Assembly: GCA_030065235.1 (NCBI GenBank)
Contig: JASJDC010000008.1
Span: 1 to 64,000, forward strand
Length of the DNA stretch: 64,000 nt
Direction of reading: 5' to 3'
DNA from: Alphaproteobacteria bacterium
GTDB taxonomy: Bacteria; Pseudomonadota; Alphaproteobacteria; UBA8366; Aestuariispiraceae
The notes beneath the pieces were generated by a model. That model was given only the letters and a program-made list of their open reading frames with translations, did not search any database and was not told the DNA's origin. Positions 36,981 through 45,857 of the stretch are shown here, piece after piece (the stretch's first letter is position 1; the number at the start of each line of letters is the position of its first letter). A program made the position numbers and the translations under genes.

Positions 36981-38468
36981 ATGAAAGATAGTGATAAAAA
37001 GCTCTACCGGGCCAAGATCGTCGACGATTATGTGCGCGGTAAGATGAGCCGGCGGAATTTCCTGCGGAACGCCGCCGCGCTCGGTCTTGGGGCCGGGGTG
37101 CTCGGCGCTGGTATGATGCGGCCCCAGCCGGTCTTCGCCCAGAATTCGCTGGAGCCGTCAAAAGAAGACCTGGACTGGGTGCGTGAGGTCTCTGCGCCCT
37201 TCCGTGGGACGACGCTGCGCCTGGCGACCGAATCCACGCCGCCGTCGAATGCGATCAACAGCCAGTTGAAACAGTATTTCGAAGAAGCGTCGGGCATGAC
37301 CGTCGAGATCGAGGTCCTGCCGCTCGAACAGGTTCTGCAAAAGCTGACGCTGGATATCGCCTCGCAGTTGGGAACCTACGACCTCTACTATATCGACCAA
37401 TCCTGGGCCGCCTTTACGTCCCGAGACGTGTTCGACCCGCGCGAGCAACTCGCCGACAAGCCGGATCTCGCCATGCCGGGCTGGGCCGTCGAGGACTTCC
37501 TGCCCGCCCTGGTCGATGGAATCGCGCGCTATGAGGATCGGCTTGTAGGCGTACCCTACGATATTCCGATCTTCATCATGCAGTATCGCAAGGACATCTA
37601 TGACAAGATGGGCTTCACGGCGCCGGTGACGCTCGAGGAATACTATGAGCAGGCGAAGGCCATCACCGACGAGATGGGGCCTGAGATGTATGGCGCCACC
37701 GGTCAGATGAAGTCCGGCCACTATTCACTGGAATGCGACTGGACGGCGTGGCTCTGGGGCCATGGCGGCTCGATCTTCGACTCGAACGGCAAATTCGCGG
37801 GCAATGACGACGCCGGTCTCGAGGCGATGGAGTACTGGACGCGTCTCTGGAAAACGATGCCTCCGGGCGTCACCGGCTGGACCTGGGACGGCCAGGGCCA
37901 ATCCGTGGCCCAGGGTGTCGCCGCCTCGATGATGTCATGGGGCGAGTTCTTCCCTTATTTCGACGACCCCTCGGCGACCAAAGTCTCGGGTCTGATGGAA
38001 GCCGCGCGCTGCCCGCAGCCCAAACACGCGTTGCGGACCGTCGAACAGACCGGTTTCGGAGAAATACCGGGCGTCGGCCACCAGGGCGGATCGTCGCTCG
38101 CCGTGTCGCGGAACTCCAAGAACCCCGACCCCGCCTGGATCTTCATGCAGTGGGCCACGTCCTACGACACGCAAGTGTTGATCACGGCGCTCGGCGGCGG
38201 CACCGGTCCGACCCGCGAGGCGGTCTATGACGATCCCAGGATCATCGCAAACCGTCGGGTTGGCGCGGGCACAACCCGCCACCTCGATGTGGTGCGCGAC
38301 ACGATCGCGATGGATATGGGCTCTGAGCCGGATCTGCCGGAATGGGCGGAACTGGCGAACGACACCATCCCGGTGCGTCTCGGCAAGTATTTCGCCGGCG
38401 AGTACGGTTCCGCCAAGGAAGCCATGGACGATATCGCCCAGGCGACCGACGCGATCGTCAGCGGCTGA
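36981..38468 (+). CDS. Tat-exported ABC substrate-binding protein (sugar/polyol type)
   Basis: ATG 36981 follows a GGAGG site and gives 495 residues. The N-terminus is a Tat signal (MSRRNFLRNAAALGLGAG) with cleavage likely after PVFAQ. The mature part is an extracellular solute-binding family 1 protein (LRLATESTPPSNAIN, YDLYYIDQSWAAF, YDIPIFIMQYRKDIYDKMG), rich in Trp and Tyr, as is usual for sugar or polyol ligands. The ligand cannot be named from sequence. Confidence 0.86.
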   Translation: MKDSDKKLYRAKIVDDYVRGKMSRRNFLRNAAALGLGAGVLGAGMMRPQPVFAQNSLEPSKEDLDWVREVSAPFRGTTLRLATESTPPSNAINSQLKQYFEEASGMTVEIEVLPLEQVLQKLTLDIASQLGTYDLYYIDQSWAAFTSRDVFDPREQLADKPDLAMPGWAVEDFLPALVDGIARYEDRLVGVPYDIPIFIMQYRKDIYDKMGFTAPVTLEEYYEQAKAITDEMGPEMYGATGQMKSGHYSLECDWTAWLWGHGGSIFDSNGKFAGNDDAGLEAMEYWTRLWKTMPPGVTGWTWDGQGQSVAQGVAASMMSWGEFFPYFDDPSATKVSGLMEAARCPQPKHALRTVEQTGFGEIPGVGHQGGSSLAVSRNSKNPDPAWIFMQWATSYDTQVLITALGGGTGPTREAVYDDPRIIANRRVGAGTTRHLDVVRDTIAMDMGSEPDLPEWAELANDTIPVRLGKYFAGEYGSAKEAMDDIAQATDAIVSG

Positions 38469-38526
38469 ATGAGATTTGGCGCGGCGGCGGCGGCCGCCGC
38501 GCCATCTCGCAACAAAGAGAGCACCC

Positions 38527-39252
38527 ATGTCCCAAAAACAGCTTGTCGCTGTAACCGGCGCCAGTTCCGGTATCGGCGAGGCGACGGCGCGCGCGTTTTC
38601 GGCGGCGGGTCACCCTGTCCTGATGATGGCCCGTCGGATCGACCGGATGGAGGCGATGGGCTTGCCGAACACGATATGCGCGCAGGTGGATGTCCGCGAC
38701 CGCGACCAAATCAACGAGGCTGTCGCGAGCGCGGAGGCGGAGTACGGCCCCGTCGATATGATGTTCGCAAATGCCGGCGTCGCGCGACTGGCCAAGATCG
38801 ATCGCCAGCCGCCGGAAGAATGGGACGAGATGATCGACATCAACACCAAGGGTGTTTTGAATACGGTCAAATCGGTCATGAACGGCATGATGGAGCGTCG
38901 GCGTGGAACGCTGGTGATCATGAGCTCGATCGCCGGGCGCAAAGTCTATCCCGATCATACCGTCTATTGCGGGACGAAGTATTTTGTTCACGGTATCGCA
39001 GAGTCGCTGCGCGAGTTCCTGTCGGACTTCGATGTGCGGGTGATCGTGCTCTCTCCCGGCGTCATCGAGACCGAGGTGCTGACCGGCGTATTGGATGAGC
39101 AGACGCTGGCCGAATACAAAGCGAACAAAGTTAAAATCGGCGGCGGTATTAGCGCCGACATATGCGCCGAACTGATTCTGAATGCGTACAATCTGCCGCA
39201 AAAAGCGTTGGTTCAGGAAATCTGTCTGACACCAACCCGGCAAAGATACTAA
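38527..39252 (+). CDS. Short-chain dehydrogenase/reductase
   Basis: The 241-residue enzyme has the classical SDR pattern: TGASSGIGEATARAF, FANAGVA, the catalytic Ser in IMSSIAG and YxxxK in VYCGTKYFVHG. ATG 38527 is chosen over the longer frame from 38476 because it matches the family start. Located between the binding protein and ATPase genes, it probably oxidises the imported polyol or a derivative with NAD(P). Confidence 0.83.
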   Translation: MSQKQLVAVTGASSGIGEATARAFSAAGHPVLMMARRIDRMEAMGLPNTICAQVDVRDRDQINEAVASAEAEYGPVDMMFANAGVARLAKIDRQPPEEWDEMIDINTKGVLNTVKSVMNGMMERRRGTLVIMSSIAGRKVYPDHTVYCGTKYFVHGIAESLREFLSDFDVRVIVLSPGVIETEVLTGVLDEQTLAEYKANKVKIGGGISADICAELILNAYNLPQKALVQEICLTPTRQRY

Positions 39253-39262
39253 GGCGAGCCCG

Positions 39263-40333
39263 ATGGCGACGGTCGAATACCACAAGGTCGGCAAATCCTT
39301 TGGGCCGGTGGAAGTGTTGCACAACCTGTCCCTGGATATCGAACGGGGATCGTTCGTGGTGCTTCTTGGCGCCTCCGGGTGTGGCAAGACGACATTGCTG
39401 CGGATGACCGCAGGCCTCGAGACAATTTCCGCCGGTGAGATCAAGATCGACGGGAAGGTCGTCAACAACGTTCATCCCCGCGACCGCGATATCGCCATGG
39501 TTTTCCAGAATTATGCGCTCTATCCGACTATGAAGGTCCGCGACAATATCGGGTTCAGCCTTGAGGTCGCCAAAAAATCAAAGGCGGAGATCAATCAACG
39601 GGTCGAGGAGGCAGCGAAGGTTCTGAACCTGAGCGAGCTTCTGGATCGCAAGCCGTCTGAGCTTTCGGGCGGACAGCGCCAGCGCGTCGCTATGGGGCGG
39701 GCCATGGTCCGTGACGCCAAGGTGTTTCTCTTCGACGAACCGCTCTCGAACCTGGACGCGAAGCTGCGCGCGCACATGCGGGTGGAGATCCGCCAACTGC
39801 ATGATCGATTGAAGGCGACGACGGTTTACGTCACCCACGACCAGATTGAAGCGATGACAATGGCCGACAAGATCGTCCTGATGAAGGACGGGAACATCGT
39901 TCAGGAAGGCTCGCCGGACGACCTCTACGACCGGCCGAACTGCCGCTATGTCGCCGAGTTTATCGGGACGCCGCAGATCAATTTCCTATCTGGAGAAATT
40001 ATTTCTGACGGCGGCCAGGCTCAGTTTCGGGCCGATGGCACGGACCTTCCTTTGGTCGAGGGTTATGCGGCCCATGCTGGACGAAAGGTGACCTGTGGCG
40101 TCCGCCCGAACGACGTACGCGTTGATCCCGACGGGCATATCAAGGGACGGCTCCAGATCGCCGAAAAGACCGGCGCCGACATTCAGTTTCATCTTGATAT
40201 AGACGGCTCTGAGTTCGTCGCCGTGGCGCCCCGGGCGACTTTCGCCCCTGTCGGCGAGGAGATCGCGTTTTCGATGAGCGCGGAGAAGATGCACATCTTC
40301 GACGAAGCAAGCGGCGAGCGTATCGAGGTCTGA
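39263..40333 (+). CDS. ABC transporter ATPase, MalK/UgpC type
   Basis: The 356-residue protein has Walker A (GASGCGKTT), signature LSGGQRQR, Walker B (VFLFDEPLSNLD) and the switch histidine VTHD. A C-terminal TOBE/MalK regulatory domain follows (about residues 240-356, CGVRPNDVR). It energises the permease pair at 35189-36948. MalK-type ATPases sit in the cytoplasm on the permease EAA loops. Confidence 0.9.
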   Translation: MATVEYHKVGKSFGPVEVLHNLSLDIERGSFVVLLGASGCGKTTLLRMTAGLETISAGEIKIDGKVVNNVHPRDRDIAMVFQNYALYPTMKVRDNIGFSLEVAKKSKAEINQRVEEAAKVLNLSELLDRKPSELSGGQRQRVAMGRAMVRDAKVFLFDEPLSNLDAKLRAHMRVEIRQLHDRLKATTVYVTHDQIEAMTMADKIVLMKDGNIVQEGSPDDLYDRPNCRYVAEFIGTPQINFLSGEIISDGGQAQFRADGTDLPLVEGYAAHAGRKVTCGVRPNDVRVDPDGHIKGRLQIAEKTGADIQFHLDIDGSEFVAVAPRATFAPVGEEIAFSMSAEKMHIFDEASGERIEV

Positions 40334-40458
40334 GCGTGCGCGTGCGCGCGGTTGGACGTCCGATGTTTAAGTCCGGGACAATTTTGTGAAATGCACAGCT
40401 ACTGCATGCAAAGCCGCTGCAATGGCGCCTTTGACCGCAATGGAGCATGGGGCGGGGA

Positions 40459-41796
40459 ATGGCTGACATTGTGACAGATGACGCGAGATGGACCGCGCTG
40501 ATCGACGACATCTGTGCGGGGACGTGGGTGAACCCACTCACCGGCAAACGATTTCCACCGGCGCCCTATGATCAGATTGTGATCTCTGAGAGCCTGCGGG
40601 GACGCGAGGCTGAACTTGTCGCGTCGCGCGGTTTCAAGCCTCCGTTCGCCGTCGTCTCCGACCACAACACCCACCGCGCCATGGGGGAACGTGTTGCACG
40701 GACTCTCCGTGACCTGGGGCCGGTGACCGAAATCGTGCTGGACAAACCTTACGCGGACATGCCGACCGTGCGCGATCTTACCGAACGGCTGGCGCCTTTC
40801 GAGTCGGCCGTAGCTGTGGGGTCGGGCACAATCAATGACTTGGTGAAATACGCCACCATGCAGAACGGGCGCGGCTATTGCATCTTCGGCACGGCCGGAT
40901 CGATGAATGGCTACACATCAACGACCGCCTCGCTGACGCTGGATTCAGGCCTCAAGGTTTCGTTGCCGGCGCAAGCGCCATCGGGATTCTATGTCGATCT
41001 GGAAACCTGTGCGGCGGCGCCCGCTTGGCTGAACGCTGCGGGTTTCGGCGACTGCCTTTGTCGCTCGGTCGCTCAAATCGACTGGTGGATGTCTCACCGA
41101 ATGCTGGGTACGCTGTTTCGCCACGAACCCTACATTATCGAAATCCCCGACGAGGTGCGGCTGATGGAACTGGCGCCGGGCATTGCAACGGGGGACATTG
41201 AGGCGGTTGGAACGCTATTCCGCGTGCTCACGCTGTGCGGCTTGGGTGTCAGCATGACGGGCGTCAGCAACCATGGTTCGATGGCGGAGCACCAGATTTC
41301 TCACTATATCGACTGTTTTGCGCGTGATCGGCATCCGGGTTCCGTCCATGGACAGCAAGTCGGCGTCGCGAGCCTGACGATGGCCCGGGTCCAAAGCCAC
41401 TTCCTGGATCGTGACTCGCCCCCCGAAGTTCGCCCAACGCAGGTTGATCCCGAGGGCATGGCCGCGCGCATGGGCTCCGACATCGCAGAGCAGTGCGAGC
41501 CCCTTTATCGCAAAAAGGCGTTCGATACCGAGACGGCGGACGCGTTCAATGAAAAGATCCGCATGATCTGGCCAGATCTTCGCGAGGAATGCCGCGCCAT
41601 GGCGATTCCGGTGGACGAGCTCCAGGGGTGTCTGTCGGCCTCCGGCGCGCCGATCACGGCCCAATCGCTGGGTGTTCCGATCGCGTTCTACCGAGAGGCG
41701 GTTCGACACGCTCACGAAATGCGCGACAGGTTCTCCTTTGCCGACATCGCCTGCGACAGCGGTGTCCTGGATGACCTGGCGGCGGCTGAGGTTTGA
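40459..41796 (+). CDS. sn-Glycerol-1-phosphate dehydrogenase-like (AraM/EgsA family) enzyme
   Basis: The metal-dependent dehydrogenase fold shows GSGTINDLVKYAT and GTAGSMNGYTSTTAS. The two histidine blocks that bind the metal in AraM-type glycerol-1-phosphate dehydrogenases are AEHQISHYID and VHGQQVG. AraM interconverts glycerol 1-phosphate and dihydroxyacetone phosphate. ATG 40459 follows GGGGCGGGGA; ATG 40447 is an alternative. At about 446 residues it is longer than AraM. In a catabolic operon it would oxidise a polyol phosphate. Confidence 0.75.
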   Translation: MADIVTDDARWTALIDDICAGTWVNPLTGKRFPPAPYDQIVISESLRGREAELVASRGFKPPFAVVSDHNTHRAMGERVARTLRDLGPVTEIVLDKPYADMPTVRDLTERLAPFESAVAVGSGTINDLVKYATMQNGRGYCIFGTAGSMNGYTSTTASLTLDSGLKVSLPAQAPSGFYVDLETCAAAPAWLNAAGFGDCLCRSVAQIDWWMSHRMLGTLFRHEPYIIEIPDEVRLMELAPGIATGDIEAVGTLFRVLTLCGLGVSMTGVSNHGSMAEHQISHYIDCFARDRHPGSVHGQQVGVASLTMARVQSHFLDRDSPPEVRPTQVDPEGMAARMGSDIAEQCEPLYRKKAFDTETADAFNEKIRMIWPDLREECRAMAIPVDELQGCLSASGAPITAQSLGVPIAFYREAVRHAHEMRDRFSFADIACDSGVLDDLAAAEV

Positions 41797-41843
41797 GGCG
41801 TTGGCAAGGCGCGTTCTGTAGGTGTGGGAGTGAGGGATAGGCT

Positions 41844-43397
41844 ATGGACGATGTCGTAATCGGGTTGGATTCCTCCACCACGGCGACAAAGGCGATCGCT
41901 TGGACGCCCGATGGCGACGCCGTCGCGGAGGGCCGCGCAGATATTCCGTTGGCGAGTCCGCAGCCAAACCACTATGAACAAAACCCGGATGACTGGTGGA
42001 AATCGACGACATCGGCTTTACAACAAGTCTGCGCGGCGATTGACCCGAGCAGAATCAAGGCGGTCTCGATCAGCAATCAGCGTGAGACCATCGGATTTTT
42101 CAATCGTGACGGGCGCGCCGTGCGCCCGGCTATGGTATGGCTCGACGAACGGGCGCGCAGTCTCGTCGGCGACCTTGCTTCTGAACTGGGATCCGATCCG
42201 GATGGGACCGCGTCTTTTCACCGGATCACCGGCAAACCTGTCGATATCGTGCCGTCGGTCATGCGCGTCTATTGGATGCTGCGTGCGGCGCCATCCCAGC
42301 ATGCGGCCACTGAGATCTTCTCGGACGTGCATGGATACCTGACCTTCCGTTTGACCGGTCGCTGGGCGACGAGCTGGGCCAGCGCCGATCCGCTTGGGCT
42401 CTTCGATCAAGAGGCTAAACAATGGTCGCCGGAAATCATGACCGCGGTCGGCGTCGACTCGACCCGATTGCCGGACACCGGTCCGCCGGGTTCCATCTTG
42501 GGCGAGCTTACGGCCGCCGCCGCCGCTGAAACCGGCCTGAACGCCGGAACGCCGGTGGTCGCTGGCGGTGGGGATGGGCAGTTGGCGGGGCTCGGCTGCG
42601 CGGCGCTGACGCCCGAAACCGCCTACCTGAATATCGGCACGGCGCTGGTCTCTGGGGTCCATGGCAAGGACTATCTCAATTCCCTGGCATGGCGCACAAT
42701 GGGCGGACCGACCGGCGAGGGCTACTACTACGAAGCCTGTCTCAAGGCGGGAACCTTCATCATCAATTGGTTCCTTGATACGATCTGCGCAAACGATCCG
42801 TCACCGCCGTCAGAGCTGTTGCCACAGCTTTCGAAGGCCGCCGGCGATATTCCTGTCGGAAGCCAGGGCCTGCTGATGTTGCCCTATTGGCAGGGTGTCA
42901 TGAACCCCCATTGGAACGACAGCGCGCGGGGGGCGTTTGTCGGGCTTTCCGGGGCCCATACGCGCGCTCATATGTTCCGGGCTCTGATGGAAGGTCTGGC
43001 GCTCGAGCAGCGTCTCAGCACGTCGGCCGTGGAAGAGGCGCTCGGCCAGAAGGTCGAACGCTATATCGCCATTGGGGGCGGCGCCGCCTCCGATCTATGG
43101 CGTCAGATTTTCGCCAATGCGACCGGTAAGGTTGTTGCGCGATCAAGCACTGTGGAAGCGTCCTCGCTCGGAGCGGGCAACTGCGCGGCGATCGGCGCGG
43201 GGTGGTTCGATTCCTTCGAGCAAGCGACCACGGCGATGGCGGGGGACATCGTGACCGTGTCCGATCCGAACCCGGCGGCCCATGCACGATATGGGGAGCT
43301 CTTTGAGGTCTATCAGAGCCTCTATGAGCGCATGGCGCCGATCTATTCAGGGTTGGACGGCTTCTTGAAAAGCGAGTCCGAGACCGCGGCGGTGTGA
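41844..43397 (+). CDS. FGGY-family carbohydrate kinase (xylulokinase-like)
   Basis: The 517-residue protein starts with the phosphate loop VIGLDSSTTATKAI and has HYEQNPDDWW, the FGGY N-domain motif SISNQRETIGFF, the catalytic-Asp region AGGGDGQLAGLG and the C-domain ATP motif IGGGAASDLWRQIFANATG. FGGY kinases phosphorylate ketoses or polyols, including glycerol, erythritol and xylulose. The operon's two glycerol-phosphate-type dehydrogenases suggest a polyol or short ketose as substrate; the exact one is open. Confidence 0.83.
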   Translation: MDDVVIGLDSSTTATKAIAWTPDGDAVAEGRADIPLASPQPNHYEQNPDDWWKSTTSALQQVCAAIDPSRIKAVSISNQRETIGFFNRDGRAVRPAMVWLDERARSLVGDLASELGSDPDGTASFHRITGKPVDIVPSVMRVYWMLRAAPSQHAATEIFSDVHGYLTFRLTGRWATSWASADPLGLFDQEAKQWSPEIMTAVGVDSTRLPDTGPPGSILGELTAAAAAETGLNAGTPVVAGGGDGQLAGLGCAALTPETAYLNIGTALVSGVHGKDYLNSLAWRTMGGPTGEGYYYEACLKAGTFIINWFLDTICANDPSPPSELLPQLSKAAGDIPVGSQGLLMLPYWQGVMNPHWNDSARGAFVGLSGAHTRAHMFRALMEGLALEQRLSTSAVEEALGQKVERYIAIGGGAASDLWRQIFANATGKVVARSSTVEASSLGAGNCAAIGAGWFDSFEQATTAMAGDIVTVSDPNPAAHARYGELFEVYQSLYERMAPIYSGLDGFLKSESETAAV

Positions 43398-43414
43398 CGA
43401 GGGATTCATAGACG

Positions 43415-44464
43415 ATGACACGCGTTGTAATCCTTGGCGCAGGCGTGATGGGCACGGCCTTCGCCAACCCCTTGTCGGACAGAGGCATGGCGGTGGATCT
43501 GGTCGGCACGCATCTCGATGAGGAAATCATCGCTGAAATCAAGCAGACGCGGACTCATCCGCGCCTGAAGGCCGACGTCGGCGCGAACGTGACCGCGCAC
43601 CAGCTTGACGCCTTGTCCGACGTCTTCTCCCGCCCTTGCGATTTGGTCGTCGTCGGCGTCTCGACGCCGGGCGCGTCATGGGCCATCGAGCAGCTCACCG
43701 GCGCCATGAGCGGAACGCCGCCAATTGTTCTGCTCACAAAGGGTATTGGCGAAACCCCTGACCGGATCGAGATCCTGCCCTCACTGATGAAACGCGCATT
43801 CGCGCGATCTGGCGTCAAGCATGGGCCGATTGGCGCGGTGGGCGGCCCGTGCATCGCCGGCGAATTGGCGGTTCGGCGACAGACGTCGGCGATCATCGGG
43901 TTTGACGAACCAGGGCTCGCCGCGCGATGGGCGGGTGCGATTTCGACCAACTACTATCACCTGGCCTCGACGACAGATCTGACCGGGCTGGAGATCTGCG
44001 CGGCCTTGAAAAATTTCTACGCGATCGGGGTCTCGTCTCCGCGAGGCCGCCTTGACCACGACCCGGCCCCTAACGGCGCCGCCCTGAACAACGAGACCGC
44101 CAGCCTGTTCAACCAGGCCGTCAGCGAATTGGCGAAGATCGTGGAAGCATCCGGCGGCGACCCTGCAACCGCCTTCGGTCTTGCCGGGCTGGGCGATCTT
44201 CATGTTACGACTCAAGCCGGACGCAACAGCCGGCTCGGTCGGTTGATCGGAGAAGGGTTGCTTCATTCCGAGGCCATGACAGGGCCGCTCATGGGCGAAA
44301 CCGTCGAGGGTTCGCTTGTCGCACAGTCCTTGAAACGGCCGCTGGACTCGCTGGACCGAGACGGCAGGCTCCCGATCAAGGATGTTCCATTGGCGGCCGC
44401 GATCGTGAAGGCTATCGACCAAGATATCGCGTTCAGCGTGGATATCGGCGGGCTTCACCGATAG
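43415..44464 (+). CDS. GpsA-like NAD(P)-dependent glycerol-3-phosphate dehydrogenase
   Basis: The 349-residue protein has a Rossmann motif (ILGAGVMGTAFANPLSDRG), VLLTKGIGE, GGPCIAGE and the catalytic Lys in ALKNFYAIGVS. The family C-terminal block is LAGLGDLHVTTQAGRNSRLG. GpsA interconverts glycerol 3-phosphate and dihydroxyacetone phosphate. The GPCIAGE block differs from the usual GPNFA-type sequence, so it may act on a related polyol phosphate. It is the last gene of the SorC-linked operon, 17 bases after the kinase. Confidence 0.8.
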   Translation: MTRVVILGAGVMGTAFANPLSDRGMAVDLVGTHLDEEIIAEIKQTRTHPRLKADVGANVTAHQLDALSDVFSRPCDLVVVGVSTPGASWAIEQLTGAMSGTPPIVLLTKGIGETPDRIEILPSLMKRAFARSGVKHGPIGAVGGPCIAGELAVRRQTSAIIGFDEPGLAARWAGAISTNYYHLASTTDLTGLEICAALKNFYAIGVSSPRGRLDHDPAPNGAALNNETASLFNQAVSELAKIVEASGGDPATAFGLAGLGDLHVTTQAGRNSRLGRLIGEGLLHSEAMTGPLMGETVEGSLVAQSLKRPLDSLDRDGRLPIKDVPLAAAIVKAIDQDIAFSVDIGGLHR

Positions 44465-44521
44465 GAAAATGAAGCGATACAGCCCATTGTGAAGGCGGGC
44501 CCCATGGCCAATTCGAGCAAC

Positions 44522-44540
44522 CGCCTTTCACTCAAAGGCG
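44522..44540. terminator. Weak hairpin between convergent operons
   Basis: A 7-bp perfect stem (CGCCTTT-CACTC-AAAGGCG) lies in the 99-base gap between two convergent operons. There is no T-run on either side, so it would be a weak or Rho-assisted terminator at best. Confidence 0.3.
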
Positions 44541-44563
44541 CATGGGCTCCGCTTGCCGGTGCG

Positions 44564-45397
44564 TTACGCTGCGACGGGGAGGTTGAGGAGGGTGCGCGCC
44601 TCTTGCGCCGTCGCGGGTCGGCGGCCCGCTTTGTCGCACCGTTCGACCGCCTGGTTGACCAGGGCCGCGTTGGATGGCGCGAGCGTATCCTTGTCTAGCC
44701 GGATATTATCTTCCAAGCCCGTACGGATATGCCCGCCGAGTTCCAACGACCAGTCGATCAGGGTCAGTTGGTCCTTGCCGATTCCAGCGCCGGTCCAGGT
44801 CGCGTCCGGCGCGAGGCGTTTGAGCGTTTTCACATAGAACTCCAGAACATCCCGATCGACCGGCATCGCATTCTTAACGCCCATGACAAATTGACAATGG
44901 AGCGGGCCGACAAGTTTTTTCGTTTGCACCATCTCGACCGCTTTGAACAACATCGAAAGGTCGAACACCTCAATCTCAGGTTTTACGTCATTATCCATCA
45001 TTAGGTCGGCCAAACCATCGATCAGGGCGGGATCATTGTCATAGACGCGTGTCGGAAAATTGCAGGACCCGGTCGCCAAAGAGGCCATATCGGGTTTCAG
45101 ATGCAGCATGGCGCCGCGTTCAGCCCCGGCGCCCGATCGGCCGCCGGTCGAGAATTGAACGATCATGCCGGGGCAATGCTCTCGCAATCCCTCTAACAGA
45201 CGACGGAAGCGTTCCGGGTCCGATGTCGGCGTTCCGTCATCCATCCGGACATGGCAATGGACCAGCGACGCCCCGGCCTCAAAGGATTCATGCGTGCTCT
45301 CGACCTGTTCTTGGACCGAAATCGGCACCGCAGGGTTATTCTCTTTGCGCGGTAGCGAACCGGTGATGGCGACGGTGATGATGACGGGGTCGGACAT
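44564..45397 (-). CDS. Beta-keto acid cleavage enzyme (BKACE, DUF849)
   Basis: The 277-residue TIM barrel carries the zinc-binding motif SLVHCHVRMDDGTP near residue 44, QFSTGGRSGAG and KPEIEVFDLSM (a third metal ligand). It ends with RTGLEDNIRLDKDTLAPSN. The family combines a beta-keto acid with acetyl-CoA to give acetoacetate and a new acyl-CoA. As the last gene of a hydroquinone operon without pcaIJ/pcaF, it could cleave 3-oxoadipate to succinyl-CoA and acetoacetate. ATG 45397 is chosen; the frame is open upstream but lacks similarity there. Confidence 0.82.
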   Translation of the reverse strand: MSDPVIITVAITGSLPRKENNPAVPISVQEQVESTHESFEAGASLVHCHVRMDDGTPTSDPERFRRLLEGLREHCPGMIVQFSTGGRSGAGAERGAMLHLKPDMASLATGSCNFPTRVYDNDPALIDGLADLMMDNDVKPEIEVFDLSMLFKAVEMVQTKKLVGPLHCQFVMGVKNAMPVDRDVLEFYVKTLKRLAPDATWTGAGIGKDQLTLIDWSLELGGHIRTGLEDNIRLDKDTLAPSNAALVNQAVERCDKAGRRPATAQEARTLLNLPVAA

Positions 45398-45441
45398 GAT
45401 GTCCCTCCTGTTTGGATAAACTCTGGCGGCGGACGGACAAT

Positions 45442-45852
45442 TCAGCCGACGATCCGCACAACGCCATCCCGCACTTCGACTGGCACCGGATCCAGCCAGC
45501 AATTCTCGGCTGCGCCGGCGACGCCGAACCCGTCTTCAATGCGAAACTCGGCGAAATGCATCGTACATCTCAGAAGCGTGCGGTCCTCGTTCATGAAAGC
45601 GTCGGCGCGTGCATTCAAGGGCGATGAATAGTGTGGACAGATATTAAGATAACCAAAGACTTCGTCACCCCGGCGCACGACAAACATGCTAAAGGTCGAT
45701 TTGCCGCCGCCGAAAGTGAATTCTTTGGCGCCTGGGTCTGCGATATCGCTGAGCGGTCCAAGCTCGGTTCCGGGCATTGGGGCGCGTGGCCGCATGCGCC
45801 AATAGGAGCCGTCCGGTCGTGGCGGTCGCGCCGGTTGGTTTGGGCTGGTCAT
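45442..45852 (-). CDS. Rieske [2Fe-2S] ferredoxin-like protein
   Basis: The 136-residue protein has one Rieske domain with the cluster ligands in NICPHYSSPLN and LLRCTMHFAEF (C-x-H ... C-x2-H). There is no catalytic oxygenase domain and no partner oxygenase or reductase in the window. It begins just six bases after the intradiol dioxygenase stop and lies in the same operon. It may donate electrons to keep a ring-cleaving dioxygenase iron reduced, or serve an oxygenase encoded elsewhere; both are inference. Confidence 0.78.
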   Translation of the reverse strand: MTSPNQPARPPRPDGSYWRMRPRAPMPGTELGPLSDIADPGAKEFTFGGGKSTFSMFVVRRGDEVFGYLNICPHYSSPLNARADAFMNEDRTLLRCTMHFAEFRIEDGFGVAGAAENCWLDPVPVEVRDGVVRIVG

Positions 45853-45857
45853 CCCGG

